From Pseudopyrenochaeta lycopersici (Eukaryota > Ascomycota > Dothideomycetes > Pleosporales > Pseudopyrenochaetaceae): DNA of 64,000 bases. This document shows positions 48,611 to 58,736 of this stretch, in pieces. Both the position numbers and the translations under genes were made by a program. The stretch covers positions 186,001 through 250,000 of the forward strand of contig NHZP01000018.1 in assembly GCA_003313425.1 (NCBI GenBank), written 5' to 3'. The notes below the pieces were generated by a model that was not told the origin of the DNA, made no database searches, and saw nothing but the letters and a program-made list of their open reading frames with translations. Position 1 is the stretch's first letter, and each line of letters starts with the position of its first letter.

Positions 48611-50390
48611 ATGAGCGACACGCTACTGTAAGTGCACCAACCCCACATCAGCACCCGCGTGAAAGCCCCGGCATTGTATCCTCCTGGTGGCTCAACAACT
48701 ACAGAAATGCAGAAATATACGCAAACTCCCCGCGCGTCCGGCGGCGGTCGAGCACGTATGTCGATGCAATCCATGATCTTCCCGAGAAAGAGAATATGGC
48801 CCCGGCCCAACTGTACAGTACCGAATCTGGCCGACTCTTCCATTCCGGACGTATTGTGATTGCAACTGTTGGCCTGCCAGCTCGAGGCAAAACTCACACT
48901 TCCGTTGCCGTAGCTCGTTACTTGCGATGGCTTGGTGTCAAGACGCACGTGTTTCATCTCGGCGACTACAGACGTGCAACCCTCGGTCCAGAGCAAGATG
49001 TTCCGGATGACTACTTTTTCTTGAACGCTTCACCCCAGTCTGTCTTATTGAGAAACAAGATCCTGAAAAAGTGTCGTGATGATATCTACCACTTCCTTGA
49101 GAACGACAAAGGCCAGGTGGCTATCTATGATGCGGTCAATGCGATTACCCATGGCCGCAGGCAGTTGGCCAAAGAGTTTGCCAGTAAGGGTATTCAAACA
49201 GTCTTTATAGAGTCGCATTGCACAGATGAACGTATCATCCAGGAAAATGTTCGTCGTGTCAAGATCTCTTCACCAGATTACAAGGGCTGGAAAGATGAGG
49301 ACGCGGTTCAGGATTACTTGGCACGAATCAACTCACGAATACCACATTACGAAACCATGGAAGAGGCTGACCTGCATTGGATCAAGATGATCAATGCTGG
49401 CGAGCGAGTTGTTGTCAACAATTGTGCCTTTGGATATTTGTCCCAACGCATCGTCTTCTACTTGCTCAACTTGCACATCAAATCACGACAGACCTACTTT
49501 GCCCGCGCTGGCACTACTCGAGAAGAAGATTCGTACAAGGCTGATGCAAATCTTTCTCCAGAGGGTCATGATTATGCCAAGAAAATGAGTGAAGTGCTCC
49601 TGAAGTATCGTGAGGAAGAGAAGGAAAAGTTGATTGAATCCGGAGCATTAGATGTTGCGTTGAAGCCTTTAACTATCTGGACCTCAACCCGTCGACGTAC
49701 TGTGCAGACCTCGGAGTATTTAGCTTCAATGGGATATCGAGTGAGGCAACGATCCCAGATGAGCCAAATGAATCCTGGCGTCTGCGAGAAGATGTCAGAA
49801 AAGAAGATCAGGCAGGAGTTTCCAGAGGAAGTGGCAAAGCATGAGGCGGATCCCTATCACCACCGCTATCCCCGAGCAGAGGTGAGCAGCAAGATGTGTT
49901 TTCATTAAGATTGCACTAACAGTGTGCCAGTCATATCACGACCTGGCGGTACGCATGGAGCCGATCATCCTTGAGCTTGAGCGCGAAGAAAATGATTTAC
50001 TTATCATTGCACACGAGTCCGTCCTACGCGTGCTGTATGGATATTTGATGGCATGTAATGCCGCCGATATTCCAAAGCTCGAGTTTCCTCGCGATGAGAT
50101 TATCGAGGTGAGCAGGCCCGTCATGTATACCTCTTTCATCACATTAATATTCTCCGTAGATCATCCCTTCATCCTACAATAATGTCGCAAAACGCATCAA
50201 GATCCCTGACCTCCCTGAATTTATGGTCCCTGGTAGCCCAGAGGATATTAAGATTCCTGTTCCACCAAGTGGTGCCGTGAGTCCTTTCTCCGGCATTGGT
50301 ACACCACAAGCTGCATCAGGCACGGCAACTCCGCAACACGTTCCTCAGCTCTTGAACGTGAAGAAGACTCACATTAACCCGTTTGAGTGA
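48611..50390 (+). CDS. 6-phosphofructo-2-kinase, bisphosphatase site inactive
   Basis: Four exons, 48611-48627, 48705-49881, 49931-50107 and 50160-50390; 533 residues. It makes fructose 2,6-bisphosphate, the cytosolic activator of glycolysis and inhibitor of gluconeogenesis. The kinase part has the P-loop GLPARGKT (62-69), the segment VFHLGDYRR and the Walker-B-like VAIYDAVNAITHGRR. The bisphosphatase half is present (TSTRRRTVQTSEYL, AHESVLRVLYGYL), but the catalytic RHG triplet reads R273-A274-G275. Without the phosphohistidine, phosphatase activity should be lost, as in yeast Pfk26-type kinase-only enzymes. The C-terminal tail (GTPQAASGTATPQ) is Ser/Thr/Pro-rich and probably phosphorylated. 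The 17-nt first exon puts the start ahead of an intron that is itself open. Confidence 0.92.
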
Positions 50391-51009
50391 GTAGATTTGG
50401 TACCGCTGCCGGTATGGCTCCACGTTTGACAACGAAAGGGCGAGCCAGCAAACAGATAGGGATTCGGATGCGGATGGCTGATATTTTTGTCTCTGTTTGT
50501 AATGAGCACTCTATTCAAAATGGGAGGGGCTTCATTTGGTCTCGATACACGGGGCGGTACTTTGCTCAGATATCAGGCATGTGGAATTCTCGGATACTCC
50601 AGGAGCAATTATAGATTGTTCCTATGGATCAGATGATGACTTGGGAATGTCTTCACGAGTATGCGTGCACGTGTTTACAACCTCTCCATGTATGGCTTTT
50701 CGCTGTTCGTCACTTTTACGCCCGATAGAGCCAGGTAGGCTCCGCAAACCGAAATCGAGATTGAGCAATTGCGCTTTGCGTTCGAAGCACCTGTACCATT
50801 TGCGGTTGTATTGTATTTGTTGCCTTTAACAAATATTTCCGTTCTGAACAATGCGCTGCTATATTTCATTTGCGTACTGTGGAATTTTCGCGCAACGTAG
50901 TCAAGTCAATTACATTCAATTTGGGGCACAATTCTTCTAAGCTGCAAGTGTCATTCTCTCCAAAGCAAAAGTAAATTTCATATTCGTTGATTGCCCGTTC
51001 GTAAAGTAT
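50391..51009. other. Intergenic between convergent PFK2 and HELL-domain genes
   Basis: Shared 3' flanks of two convergent genes. No gene or repeat recognised. Confidence 0.5.
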
Positions 51010-51889
51010 TCAGCCACTCTTCCATCCCGACCCAAAGTTCATCCCACTCACCGATCCATTGATAACGCCAGATTGGAATCCCTGATTGTTTGCACCAAAA
51101 GTTACGTTGGTGGTCCCCATTTGAGCTTTGCGTGTGGCCTCTGCCACTGCTTCTGCGCTGGCCTTTTGGCGTAGCTCCTCGAGTAGTTTCCGTGAACAGT
51201 CAAGTGCAAGTCGTTCCTCTTGCAATTGCCTGAGAGCTCTCGCAGCATACTCATCGGGTTCATCAGTGCCGTCGCTGCTCAGCTGGTCCAGGTCATCTTC
51301 AATCACTGTGAGTTGCCTGTTCGTTGAAGTTATGGCATCTGAGACCGTCGATTCCGTGCTACGTCTCCAATCTTCACTGATTTGGGTGTGCCGGAGGCTA
51401 CTGTATCTGGATGCTATTAGTATTTGTATGTCAAAGTAGATGTGAAATAGCGCCTTACAGGGTTGCTAGGCTAATTGCAGAATTAAGAGATATCTTGCAA
51501 CTCTGGAGCTGCGCAGACATGGCTTTTATCTGACGATCCTTGAAGAATCCCACTGTAGTCTTATCCCTCAACGATAGAATATTATCCTTCGAATGCCTCG
51601 TCCATTTCTGGAGGTCGGTTCGAAACTCTTCACAAGCCTTGTCACAGAGCTGAATTGACGTTTTGGCTTGGTCTGCCACGATCTGACCTAGGAGTTGCCA
51701 CTCGCGTTCCCCAACCCGTTCGAGAGCATCACGGACTCCTAGAGTCGACGTAATGTCTTCATCAAGTGTTCGAACTGTGCGCGGAGCGTCGATGATATTG
51801 CGTATATCGTCTAGGAGCAGACGCGCACCGTGCAAAGCGGGTACTGTCACGCTAACTGCACTAGCGGCAACGCTAAAGGGGTCTGGCAT
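51010..51889 (-). CDS. hellp: HELLP-like cell-death effector: HeLo-like domain plus C-terminal PP amyloid motif
   Basis: Two exons, 51889-51459 and 51406-51010; 275 residues. The N-terminal domain (about 1-150) begins MPDPFSVAASAVSVTVPALH and continues ALHGARLLLDDIRNI, EEFRTDLQKWTRHSKDN and LQSCKISLNSAISLATLYSS. This is the fungal HeLo-like (HELL / PigL_N-type) helical bundle, related to the pore-forming domain of HET-S and the 4HB domain of MLKL. A charged coiled segment follows (about 185-238). The Gly/Asn-rich C-terminus carries N251-QGFQSGVIN-G261, an exact N-x-G-x-Q-x-G-x-x-x-G pseudo-palindromic motif, then a 14-residue Gly/Ser tail. In the known HELLP system, templated amyloid folding of this motif activates the HELL domain at membranes. 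The partner NLR is divergent, 238 bp away. The first ATG of the frame (51889) is the start. Confidence 0.85.
51055..51087 (-). other. PP (pseudo-palindromic) amyloid signalling motif in the HELL-domain protein
   Basis: Encodes NQGFQSGVING, residues 251-261, matching N-x-G-x-Q-x-G-x-x-x-G. It shares 9 of 11 residues with the motif at the N-terminus of the neighbouring NLR. The FQSG/VING core recalls the animal RHIM core (hydrophobic-Q-x-G). Confidence 0.85.
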
Positions 51890-52127
51890 CGCGAGATTTC
51901 GATCAAATGTTGAAGTAGCAAAAGGCGCAGAGGACTTGTCAGAAGAATTGAGAAAAGTGGATTGATACAAGGCTAAGTTGGAATGGAAGTACGAGGATGA
52001 TCTGGCAAGGAACGAGTGGCTGAGCTACTGGCGCAGGTTCTACAAGGTCTTGGGCGTCAGCTTTCAGCCTTGCAACATAAAGGTTTGCCTCATCTCCAGG
52101 ACGCTGATCCGGTAAAGCGTATGCCGA
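51890..52127. promoter_or_regulatory. Bidirectional promoter of the HELL-domain / NLR pair
   Basis: Only 238 bp separate the two divergent start codons, so both genes probably share control elements. A short out-of-frame ATG at 52121 opens a nine-codon frame (52121-52147) that overlaps the NLR start codon and ends in TAA. It could lower NLR translation if it lies in the leader. No specific factor site assigned. Confidence 0.6.
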
Positions 52128-54003
52128 ATGTATTTCCAATCCGGTAATATGGGTTTCCAGGCGGGTGTCATCAATGGCCCAGTGCATCCGACAGTTCATA
52201 ACGCTGAAAGTGAGTCGCATGGAACAAGGCGATCTCATAAGCGCTTAGCATTGCTAATGATCTATAGGACATTCAGAGGTGCCTCTCAGCACATATTGTG
52301 ATATACCGTTTCGGCGCGATCCTGTCTTTGTCAATCGACTCTCTCTACTTGAAGATATCAAGAAAAAATGCTACCATCCAGCATCACGGGTAGCGCTGGT
52401 TGGCTTGGGCGGCGTTGGGTATGCGGGCACAAACTTCATCTAGTCTTCATACCTAACATCAGCAAGGAAGTCACAGCTTGCCATCGAGCATTGTTATCGG
52501 ACCTTAGATCAGTCACTTAAGACATGCGTATTCTGGGTGCCGGCCGGCAATCCCGAAGACATAGAACAAAAATTCAAGGACATCGCCAAAAGCCTTCATC
52601 TTCATAGGAGAGGCCAGTCACAAACATGTGTTTTCCAGCTTGTTGGCAACTGGCTGCGGAATTTCAAGAATGGGAAGTGGATTTTGGTCCTTGATAATCT
52701 CAACTCAGCTGCAGTGCCGATGGCTTCATCGAGCTCCACCTCAGATAGCGGGTCCACGAATGCGTTTGGCCTCCTTCTCAAATACCTACCCCAGAGTAGT
52801 AATGGGTCACTTTTGATTACTACTCGATATAAGCATATCGCTTCAGATTTCGTCGAAGATAGCGATATCATAATCGTTGAGCCGATGTCAATTGATGAGG
52901 GGCAGCAACTTCTGTTTCATAAGCTAGCGAAGCACGTCGATGCAGATGACATTATGGAGCTAGCATTGCATCTCGAATGTTTCCCTCTTGCACTCGTTCA
53001 AGTAGCAGCTTACATCAACAGAAGAATGCCGGGGTTTCCGGTACCGAAATATCTGAGTGAACTTAAGCAAAGCCAAGCGAAATTGATGGATCTGATGGGT
53101 CTCGATAGAAAAGACCAACGGCGAGATCCAGAGGGCAGCAATGCTATTTTATTGGTTTGGAAAGAATCTTTTGAGCAATTACGACGTAACCACCCTCCAG
53201 CGGTGGGCCTCCTCGCACTTGCATGTGTCTCGGATCCCCAATGCACATGCCGCTTTGAGGACGACCTATTGATACTAAGGGATTATTGTATAGCCCTCCC
53301 AAATATGAACTTCAACACTTTGTCAATGAACCGACTTGTTGCAATTGCCGCGCAGGAGTGGTTCCGAGAAAATGGACAATTAGCCCAGTGGGAAAACTTT
53401 TCAATTACAAGCACCTATCTGTCGTTCGGCCTTTCACCAATGGAGCTTGGTGTCAACGAAGATGCTTTGAGGTATTTATCAGGTACAGAGATGTTTAGGA
53501 AAGCACTTCGGTTCATCGGAGATCAATTTCCGCCCGATGGAAATCATTCTCCAGCTATAGAGTACAGGATTTGTAACATCCTGATAACTTTCGCTCTAGC
53601 ACATCTGGCACTGGGGCAGCTCATGGATGTGAAAGAACTCTCGACACGGGCGCGACAGGGCCAAGCCCGGATACTGGGGGAGCGCATTCTAGCGAAGCTT
53701 GAGTCTGGAATTTTTGTCTGTAGGTGTAACGTAGTTGGCAAGAGGAGTGAAGCTTCCAGGAGAACGCTATTGCAACTCGCATGTATCCAACTACGGCTGA
53801 GAAGCGGAGATACCCCGACTTCAGATTCACCTGCTCGTCCAATGCGGATACTGTGCTGCGAAGAACGACACCCTAGAATCGATGCCGTCTCCGATCAAAT
53901 ATTTGATGAGCAAGAGCTGGCACGAGGTACAACACTAGAGGATGCTATACGGCTATACCGCAACACCATTTTCCGACCAGCTGGCGAAGGGACGTCGAAG
54001 TAG
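52128..54003 (+). CDS. pnt1: PNT1-like NLR: N-terminal PP motif, NB-ARC, short degenerate TPR
   Basis: Three exons, 52128-52209, 52268-52418 and 52467-54003, giving 589 residues with the frame closed. Residues 7-17 (NMGFQAGVING) form an exact PP motif right at the N-terminus. Then comes the pre-NB segment DIPFRRDPVFVNRLSLLEDI, the P-loop GLGGVGKS (73-80, split by intron 2), Walker B WILVLDNL (149-156), LLITTR (193-198) and the GLPLA-type CFPLAL. A winged-helix-like part follows (FEDDLLILRDYCIALPNM, MNRLVAIAAQEWF). The expected TPR sensor array is reduced to one TPR-like hairpin (about ELSTRARQGQARILGERIL) and a divergent tail. In the known system such NLRs sense a ligand, oligomerise and seed amyloid folding of the HELL-domain partner. 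The start ATG is the first after an in-frame TAA (52113-52115). Confidence 0.85.
52146..52178 (+). other. PP amyloid signalling motif at the NLR N-terminus
   Basis: Encodes NMGFQAGVING (residues 7-17), matching N-x-G-x-Q-x-G-x-x-x-G. Five of the nine codons for residues shared with the partner motif differ synonymously (GGT/GGA, CAG/CAA, GGT/GGC, GTC/GTT, GGC/GGA). That points to conservation at the protein level rather than a fresh DNA copy. Confidence 0.85.
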
Positions 54004-54410
54004 GCAGAACCAATCCAGTAAAGTGAGCATTGGAACAGACAGCAGCAACGCGTCCCAACGCTATCGTCCATATGACGCCTACCGACGACGATTCGTGGAA
54101 AGCATCCTGGGCAACCACAAAACGGACATGGTTCTAAGAGGGGTTTGATATGTTATAAGTTAATACGCGTACTTTCCACATAGACATCTATTGCCTGAAC
54201 TGTTGTTATATAGGTAGCCAAAATCCATAGCAAAGCATCACAGTCAATTCAATAATCCAAGAGCACGAACAAACATGTCCCGGTAATCTGTCAACTGTCA
54301 AGTAGCATGTACCCGCAACGATTGCGCCCACAAAATTTCTTCATCCACTTCCCTTCTCACATCGAAATCCCTTTTCTAATCACTCCAGCTGATTACTCAA
54401 ACTCCCACCG

Positions 54411-54421
54411 CCCCCCCCCCC
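54411..54421. repeat. Homopolymer C11
   Basis: Eleven consecutive C in non-coding DNA; prone to length error. Confidence 0.95.
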
Positions 54422-54919
54422 AATCTCTCTACTAAACCAAAAAAAGAACAAAGCTCTGTTCCCGCCGGAACAAACCTAAATCTACGCCCAACTCATCCTC
54501 GAGCACAACGCCAACGCACATCCCTCCAGCTGAACCGCAACCACCCGCCCCGCCCAACAACCACTTCCCCACACAACAGCCCGGAGACTGCCCGGGGAAG
54601 TCCTCGCCAGAAGGTTAATTCGTACGCATAAAAGCTGAAACTTACATCGCAAGCAGAGTGTGCGCCCCCCACTTTGGCCCCCAACGTTTCCCTTTCCTCC
54701 AGGGGTTTGGCGGGCAGGCGGGCGGACGGTCGGAGGGATGAGAAAAAAAGAATTCCCATTCTGTCGTTCGCCACGTACGATGCTGGGGGGGCGGTTAGAA
54801 AAGAAAACACAGATGCTGTGATTACAGGGGAGAAGAATGCATCCTTGTGTATACCCCTACCAAAGGAACCCCGGACTATATGTCTGGCCGGTTAATCTCA
54901 CAAGCTTGAGGAATGACTG

Positions 54920-54920
<1 letters not shown>

Positions 54921-54958
<38 letters not shown>
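54921..54958. repeat. Dinucleotide microsatellite (CA)19
   Basis: Nineteen uninterrupted CA units in the 3' flank of the SREBP gene; likely length-polymorphic between strains. Confidence 0.97.
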
Positions 54959-54960
<2 letters not shown>

Positions 54961-55405
54961 TGTAGGACCAAGAGGACGAAGCATAATAGGACAAAGCATA
55001 ATAACGTCTAGATTTGGAAGCAAAAAAATATAACTAGTGGGTATTCAGAATGCTGACGAGAATACAACGAAAAGTTTGCTCTGGAGCGTGAGTATGTGAG
55101 TTAAGCACCAACCAATGAGACAAAAACATCTACGAGAAAGGAAAGTCAAGGTCTGAGTACAGAGGAGAAAGAAAAAATGCCCAGTGACGTGGGTGTCGTC
55201 GCCCTTATTCTCGTGAGCCAGTATATGAACATGTGGCGCCATGATGATGATGAGGATGGAAGCCGTACACCTTGGTAACCCACCGAATAATCAAGCGCCC
55301 CCATACAAAAACGCCTAAAGTGGGGGAGTATGTCTCCCAGAGTATGATACCTACCTTGGCCGTAGTCAAAGCAAAACAAACCCGGACCGAAAAGTAGCTG
55401 CACAT

Positions 55406-57988
55406 TCAATCATCCTTTACGCTAGCACTCACATAACCGTCATCCACGTCGGCTTCCACCTTTTTCACAGCAAGGCCGACGAGCGTTCTGGTCGCATCCA
55501 GGCAGTTTTCGACAATCTTTCCCCTCACCTTGTCGCCCAGTCCGCTTCGTTTACCTGTCTCATGACCGACCCACATGCGCAGCGAGTGCGCAATGCGCTC
55601 AAGGCCGGAGTTTGTCTCAGTTTGAAGCGAAGACTCTTGCATGAAACGTGTGAGAATCTTGTAGCCAGCAACAAAGCTGAGAAGTGTGGTGGTGATCTCG
55701 GGGAGATGTGTATTATTAACAACGAATATGGCGCGTTCTCGTGCTTGTGGAGTCGACGATTCGATCAGCGAGAGGCACTTGGCCAATGTGAGAGCTTTGC
55801 GGACGTCTGTTGCAACGAAGCCATTGCCTACTAGATTAATGAAGCCTGCGTCGGCAGGTTGTGGGGTAGAAGGTAGTGCAGTAAGCGCTTTGGTGATACG
55901 CGAGCTGCGGTCGTCGTCAAGCACGACAGCTTGTGCAACCAGGGCGCGAAGTTGAGCCTGCGAGTTTGGCGGGGCAGATCGAACGGCGAGGTCCAGGTCA
56001 GCGATGACACTTTCCTTGCGCGAGCTGTTCTTTGTCGCCAGGGTGCTTGCAAGGCCCTTTGTGAGTATGAGACTTGAATACCAAGCAGCAAGTGCATCCA
56101 GAGGGGAGCAGATGGCGAAATCTTCGACAACACCGTCCATGGAAGTATCACAGACCGTCTTCTCGGCGCTTGGCCTGTTCCAAGCAAGATTGTAGGCACG
56201 CTGCACGATGGCCGGAACCAGGACCTCATCGCATTCCCTCTCGATGAGGGCAGCCAGATGCTCCGGTAACGGTTCTGGTTTATTGCCTTGCTTTGACGCC
56301 ATGTTTGAAGCGATCCGATGCTCGCTCCGTGCCATGTTCCAGTAGCTGCGGGCCAACTTGGCACTCAAATCGTCCATCATCCACCATGAACCATGACCAG
56401 TGTTGGCAATCTCCCAAAGAAGTACTCTGATGTGCAATGCCTTGAGCATGAGTCGAACTGGAGTGTCGGGTAGAGTGCCCGACGCCATCAACGTCAGAAC
56501 CAAACGACTCTTGCTGATCTCTGCGTCGCCTCCCGTAAGTTGCGCGTCAAGCGCAATTTCCCAAGCCTTGACACGGGCAGCTTCTTGTTCTTTGGTCAGA
56601 CCAGTGAGGTATGCGTATCCTGGCCAGCCGATAACCTTTCGCGTGCTGAGCTTGAGAGTCTTCAAGCCCAAAGCGGCAACCTCAAGGATAAAGTTGTGTT
56701 GAGGAACCCATACAGTCTGAATGGCAGTGAGCCATGCCTTCCTGCGTACTTCGACTGGCGACGCCAGTGATGGTGCAGGTGACAGAAGAAACGGCGGTGG
56801 ACCTTTCCTCTTTGGCTTGGCTTTGAAATCGAGCAGCGGCGCAATAAGATAAAAGAAGGCACAAAAGACGAGGAGAAGTTTGGCGAGTGGGATTTGAGCG
56901 GTCGAGCCAGCGAAGGAAGCTCGTGGTGCAAGAATGCTAGCAAGACGGACGGGTGGAGCAAACAAACCACGATCAGCGGACGCTTCTTGTGACTGCTCGC
57001 GCTCGACGAGTCCCTCCAGGATCATGAGGCCGGCGAGGGAACCAACCATTAGCTTGCCCATCATTGCGCCGCTGCGTCGTGCGTTGACCATCGGCGGGCC
57101 AACGGGTGGACGGGTATTGTTCGGGTACTGTGGGTACGCATGTGCGTAGTGTTGTTGTGGTGGTAGCCCACGCTGGAGGGCGGCGATGTTTTCGGGGACG
57201 GGGATCATTCCTTGCGGCGGTATGTTCATTGGCATGCCGTGTGTTGTCGCAAATGGATCCTCTTGGTACCTTGAGCCATCAGGAGTGCCGACATGAGTGC
57301 CATGAAGCGTCATTGGGCCTGATATGGCCATCTTCTCATAGCTGTCAATGCGTCCCTTGAGAGTGTCGAGCTCATCTTGGATCCGCTTGTTGCGTTTCTC
57401 AAGATGCCGGATGTACTCGGTCGCCTTGGATAGGACAGTGGCTTTGTTCAGCTTATGTGCTGGAGTAAGTCCCTCGAGATCTTCGGGGTCATCGTCCTCT
57501 TCCGTTCCGTTGGGACGAGACATGACGCGAAGACTGGGTACACCTAGAGAGAGTGTGGAATTAGCAAATGTGCTTGACGATACTGAGGTGAAGCGACGTA
57601 CTGTCACGAAGAGCTGCAATTTTGTCATTAAGGTTTGTTCGATAGCGCTTCTCGATCATGTTGTGAGCGGTTTTCTTGGGTGGCTGTCCCTTCTCTCGCT
57701 TGCCGGACGGCGCTGACTCGGTGTCCTCATCGTCTGAAGGCGTCTTCCTCTTTTTGGAGGTTGTGACAGGCTCTGGAGATGAATGCGAAGACGACGAACT
57801 GGCTCGGCCGTTGTTGAGCGACCCGGGACTGTGGTGAAGACTAGGTGTTGAGACAGGGACAGAGGGAGCGACAAAGCCTTGCTGCTCGTATCTCGACGGC
57901 GAGAAGAGATTATTGTCTGTGAGTTGCTGCTGTTGCTGCTGTTGCTGTTGTTGTTGTTGTTGTGGCTGTGGCTGCGGCTGCGGCGGCG

Positions 57989-58046
<58 letters not shown>

Positions 58047-58736
58047 TTGCTGCGGCTGCTGTTGTGGCTGCCACATGGGCGGCGAGTAAAAGCCATTCTG
58101 CTGGGGAACGTCTCCGGGAAGCGGTGAGCTCAGCGTGTTGCCGTTGAAGTCGAATGCCGGGGGCACGTCGGCGGGCTGTCCAAAGGAAAATGGAACACCA
58201 CCTGCGTGGGAATACATTGGGGCGGTGGTGGGTACAGTGGTGGATTGCAGCGACTGCGATTGCTGATGGCGGGTAAAGAGAGGTGGTTGCTGTTGGTCGG
58301 GCTTGAGATAGGATGCAGGCCCCTGGAGGTTCGCGGGCTTGGAAACGACCGTCTGGGAGGGCTGAGACGCGGCAGCGGGGTCGTAGTGCATCCACTCGTT
58401 CCAGTTTGACATGTCGTCGGCGGGCGCAGCAAGCGTCATGTCGTCGGCGGCGGTAGTGAGCCATGGGGTGCGCATGCTGCTGAAGGGGAAGTCACTGGAC
58501 ATGACGGGGTCCTCCATCTTGCTCGTGTTTCTGGCCGGGTCTTGGGCCGGCGGGTGGGCGGGCTTGGGGCTCGGGGGCAGTCGAAAGTCGTCGAAGACGC
58601 AATAGGGACCAACCTGGAGCAGCGCGCCCTGTTAGCGATACGAACAAAGAAGGCCGAGTGCTCTGCAGCGGCCACGCACGGCGATTCTCTCCAACTCGAG
58701 CCCGTCGTCGAGGGCGCCATAGGCGTCTGAAGCCAT
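55406..58736 (-). CDS. srbA: SrbA-type sterol regulatory element-binding protein (SREBP)
   Basis: Three exons, 58736-58680, 58613-57602 and 57543-55406, close on 1068 residues. It is an ER membrane-bound bHLH transcription factor controlling ergosterol synthesis and hypoxia adaptation; its N-terminal part is released by proteolysis. A glutamine-rich tract lies at about 205-255. The basic region HNMIEKRYRTNLNDKIAALR carries the Tyr that marks SREBPs, followed by SVPSLR and helix 2 with leucine zipper (LNKATVLSKATEYIRHLEKR). Two hydrophobic segments follow: GKLMVGSLAGLMILEGLV (about 520-540) and LAKLLLVFCAFFYLIAPLLD (about 575-595). The C-terminal half matches DUF2014 (RRKAWLTAIQTVWVPQHNFI, GHGSWWMMDDLSAKLARSYW). 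The first exon (MASDAYGALDDGLELERIA) is inferred from GT-AG and frame. A start at 58517 is the fallback. Confidence 0.92.
57924..58071 (-). repeat. CAG/CAA tract encoding polyglutamine in the SREBP
   Basis: Two nearly pure runs of CAA/CAG codons on the coding strand, separated by a short Pro-Gln stretch. The second is a regular alternation of CAG and CAA. The frames in other phases here (Leu, Ala or Ser/Asn runs) are by-products of the repeat. Confidence 0.95.

Larger units (their letters stand above)
54004..55405. other. Intergenic between convergent NLR and SREBP genes
   Basis: Shared 3' region. It holds a run of eleven C (54411-54421) and a CA microsatellite (54921-54958). Frames on both strands lack domains. 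A plus-strand frame at 53942-54148 overlaps the NLR end in another phase and could be a remnant of a longer C-terminus, but shows no clear TPR. Confidence 0.5.

Noticed and set aside
48481..48704. Upstream extension of the PFK2 frame (74 extra codons)
   Set aside because: It crosses a pyrimidine-rich leader and a GT-AG intron. The spliced 17-nt first exon gives a normal start and keeps the frame.
51890..51970. N-terminal extension of the HELL-domain protein
   Set aside because: The extension has no ATG; the first ATG at 51889 gives the family-typical MPDPFSVAAS start.
57879..58464. Leu-rich, Ala-rich and Ser/Asn-rich frames on both strands
   Set aside because: These are other-phase readings of the CAG/CAA repeat inside the SREBP gene.
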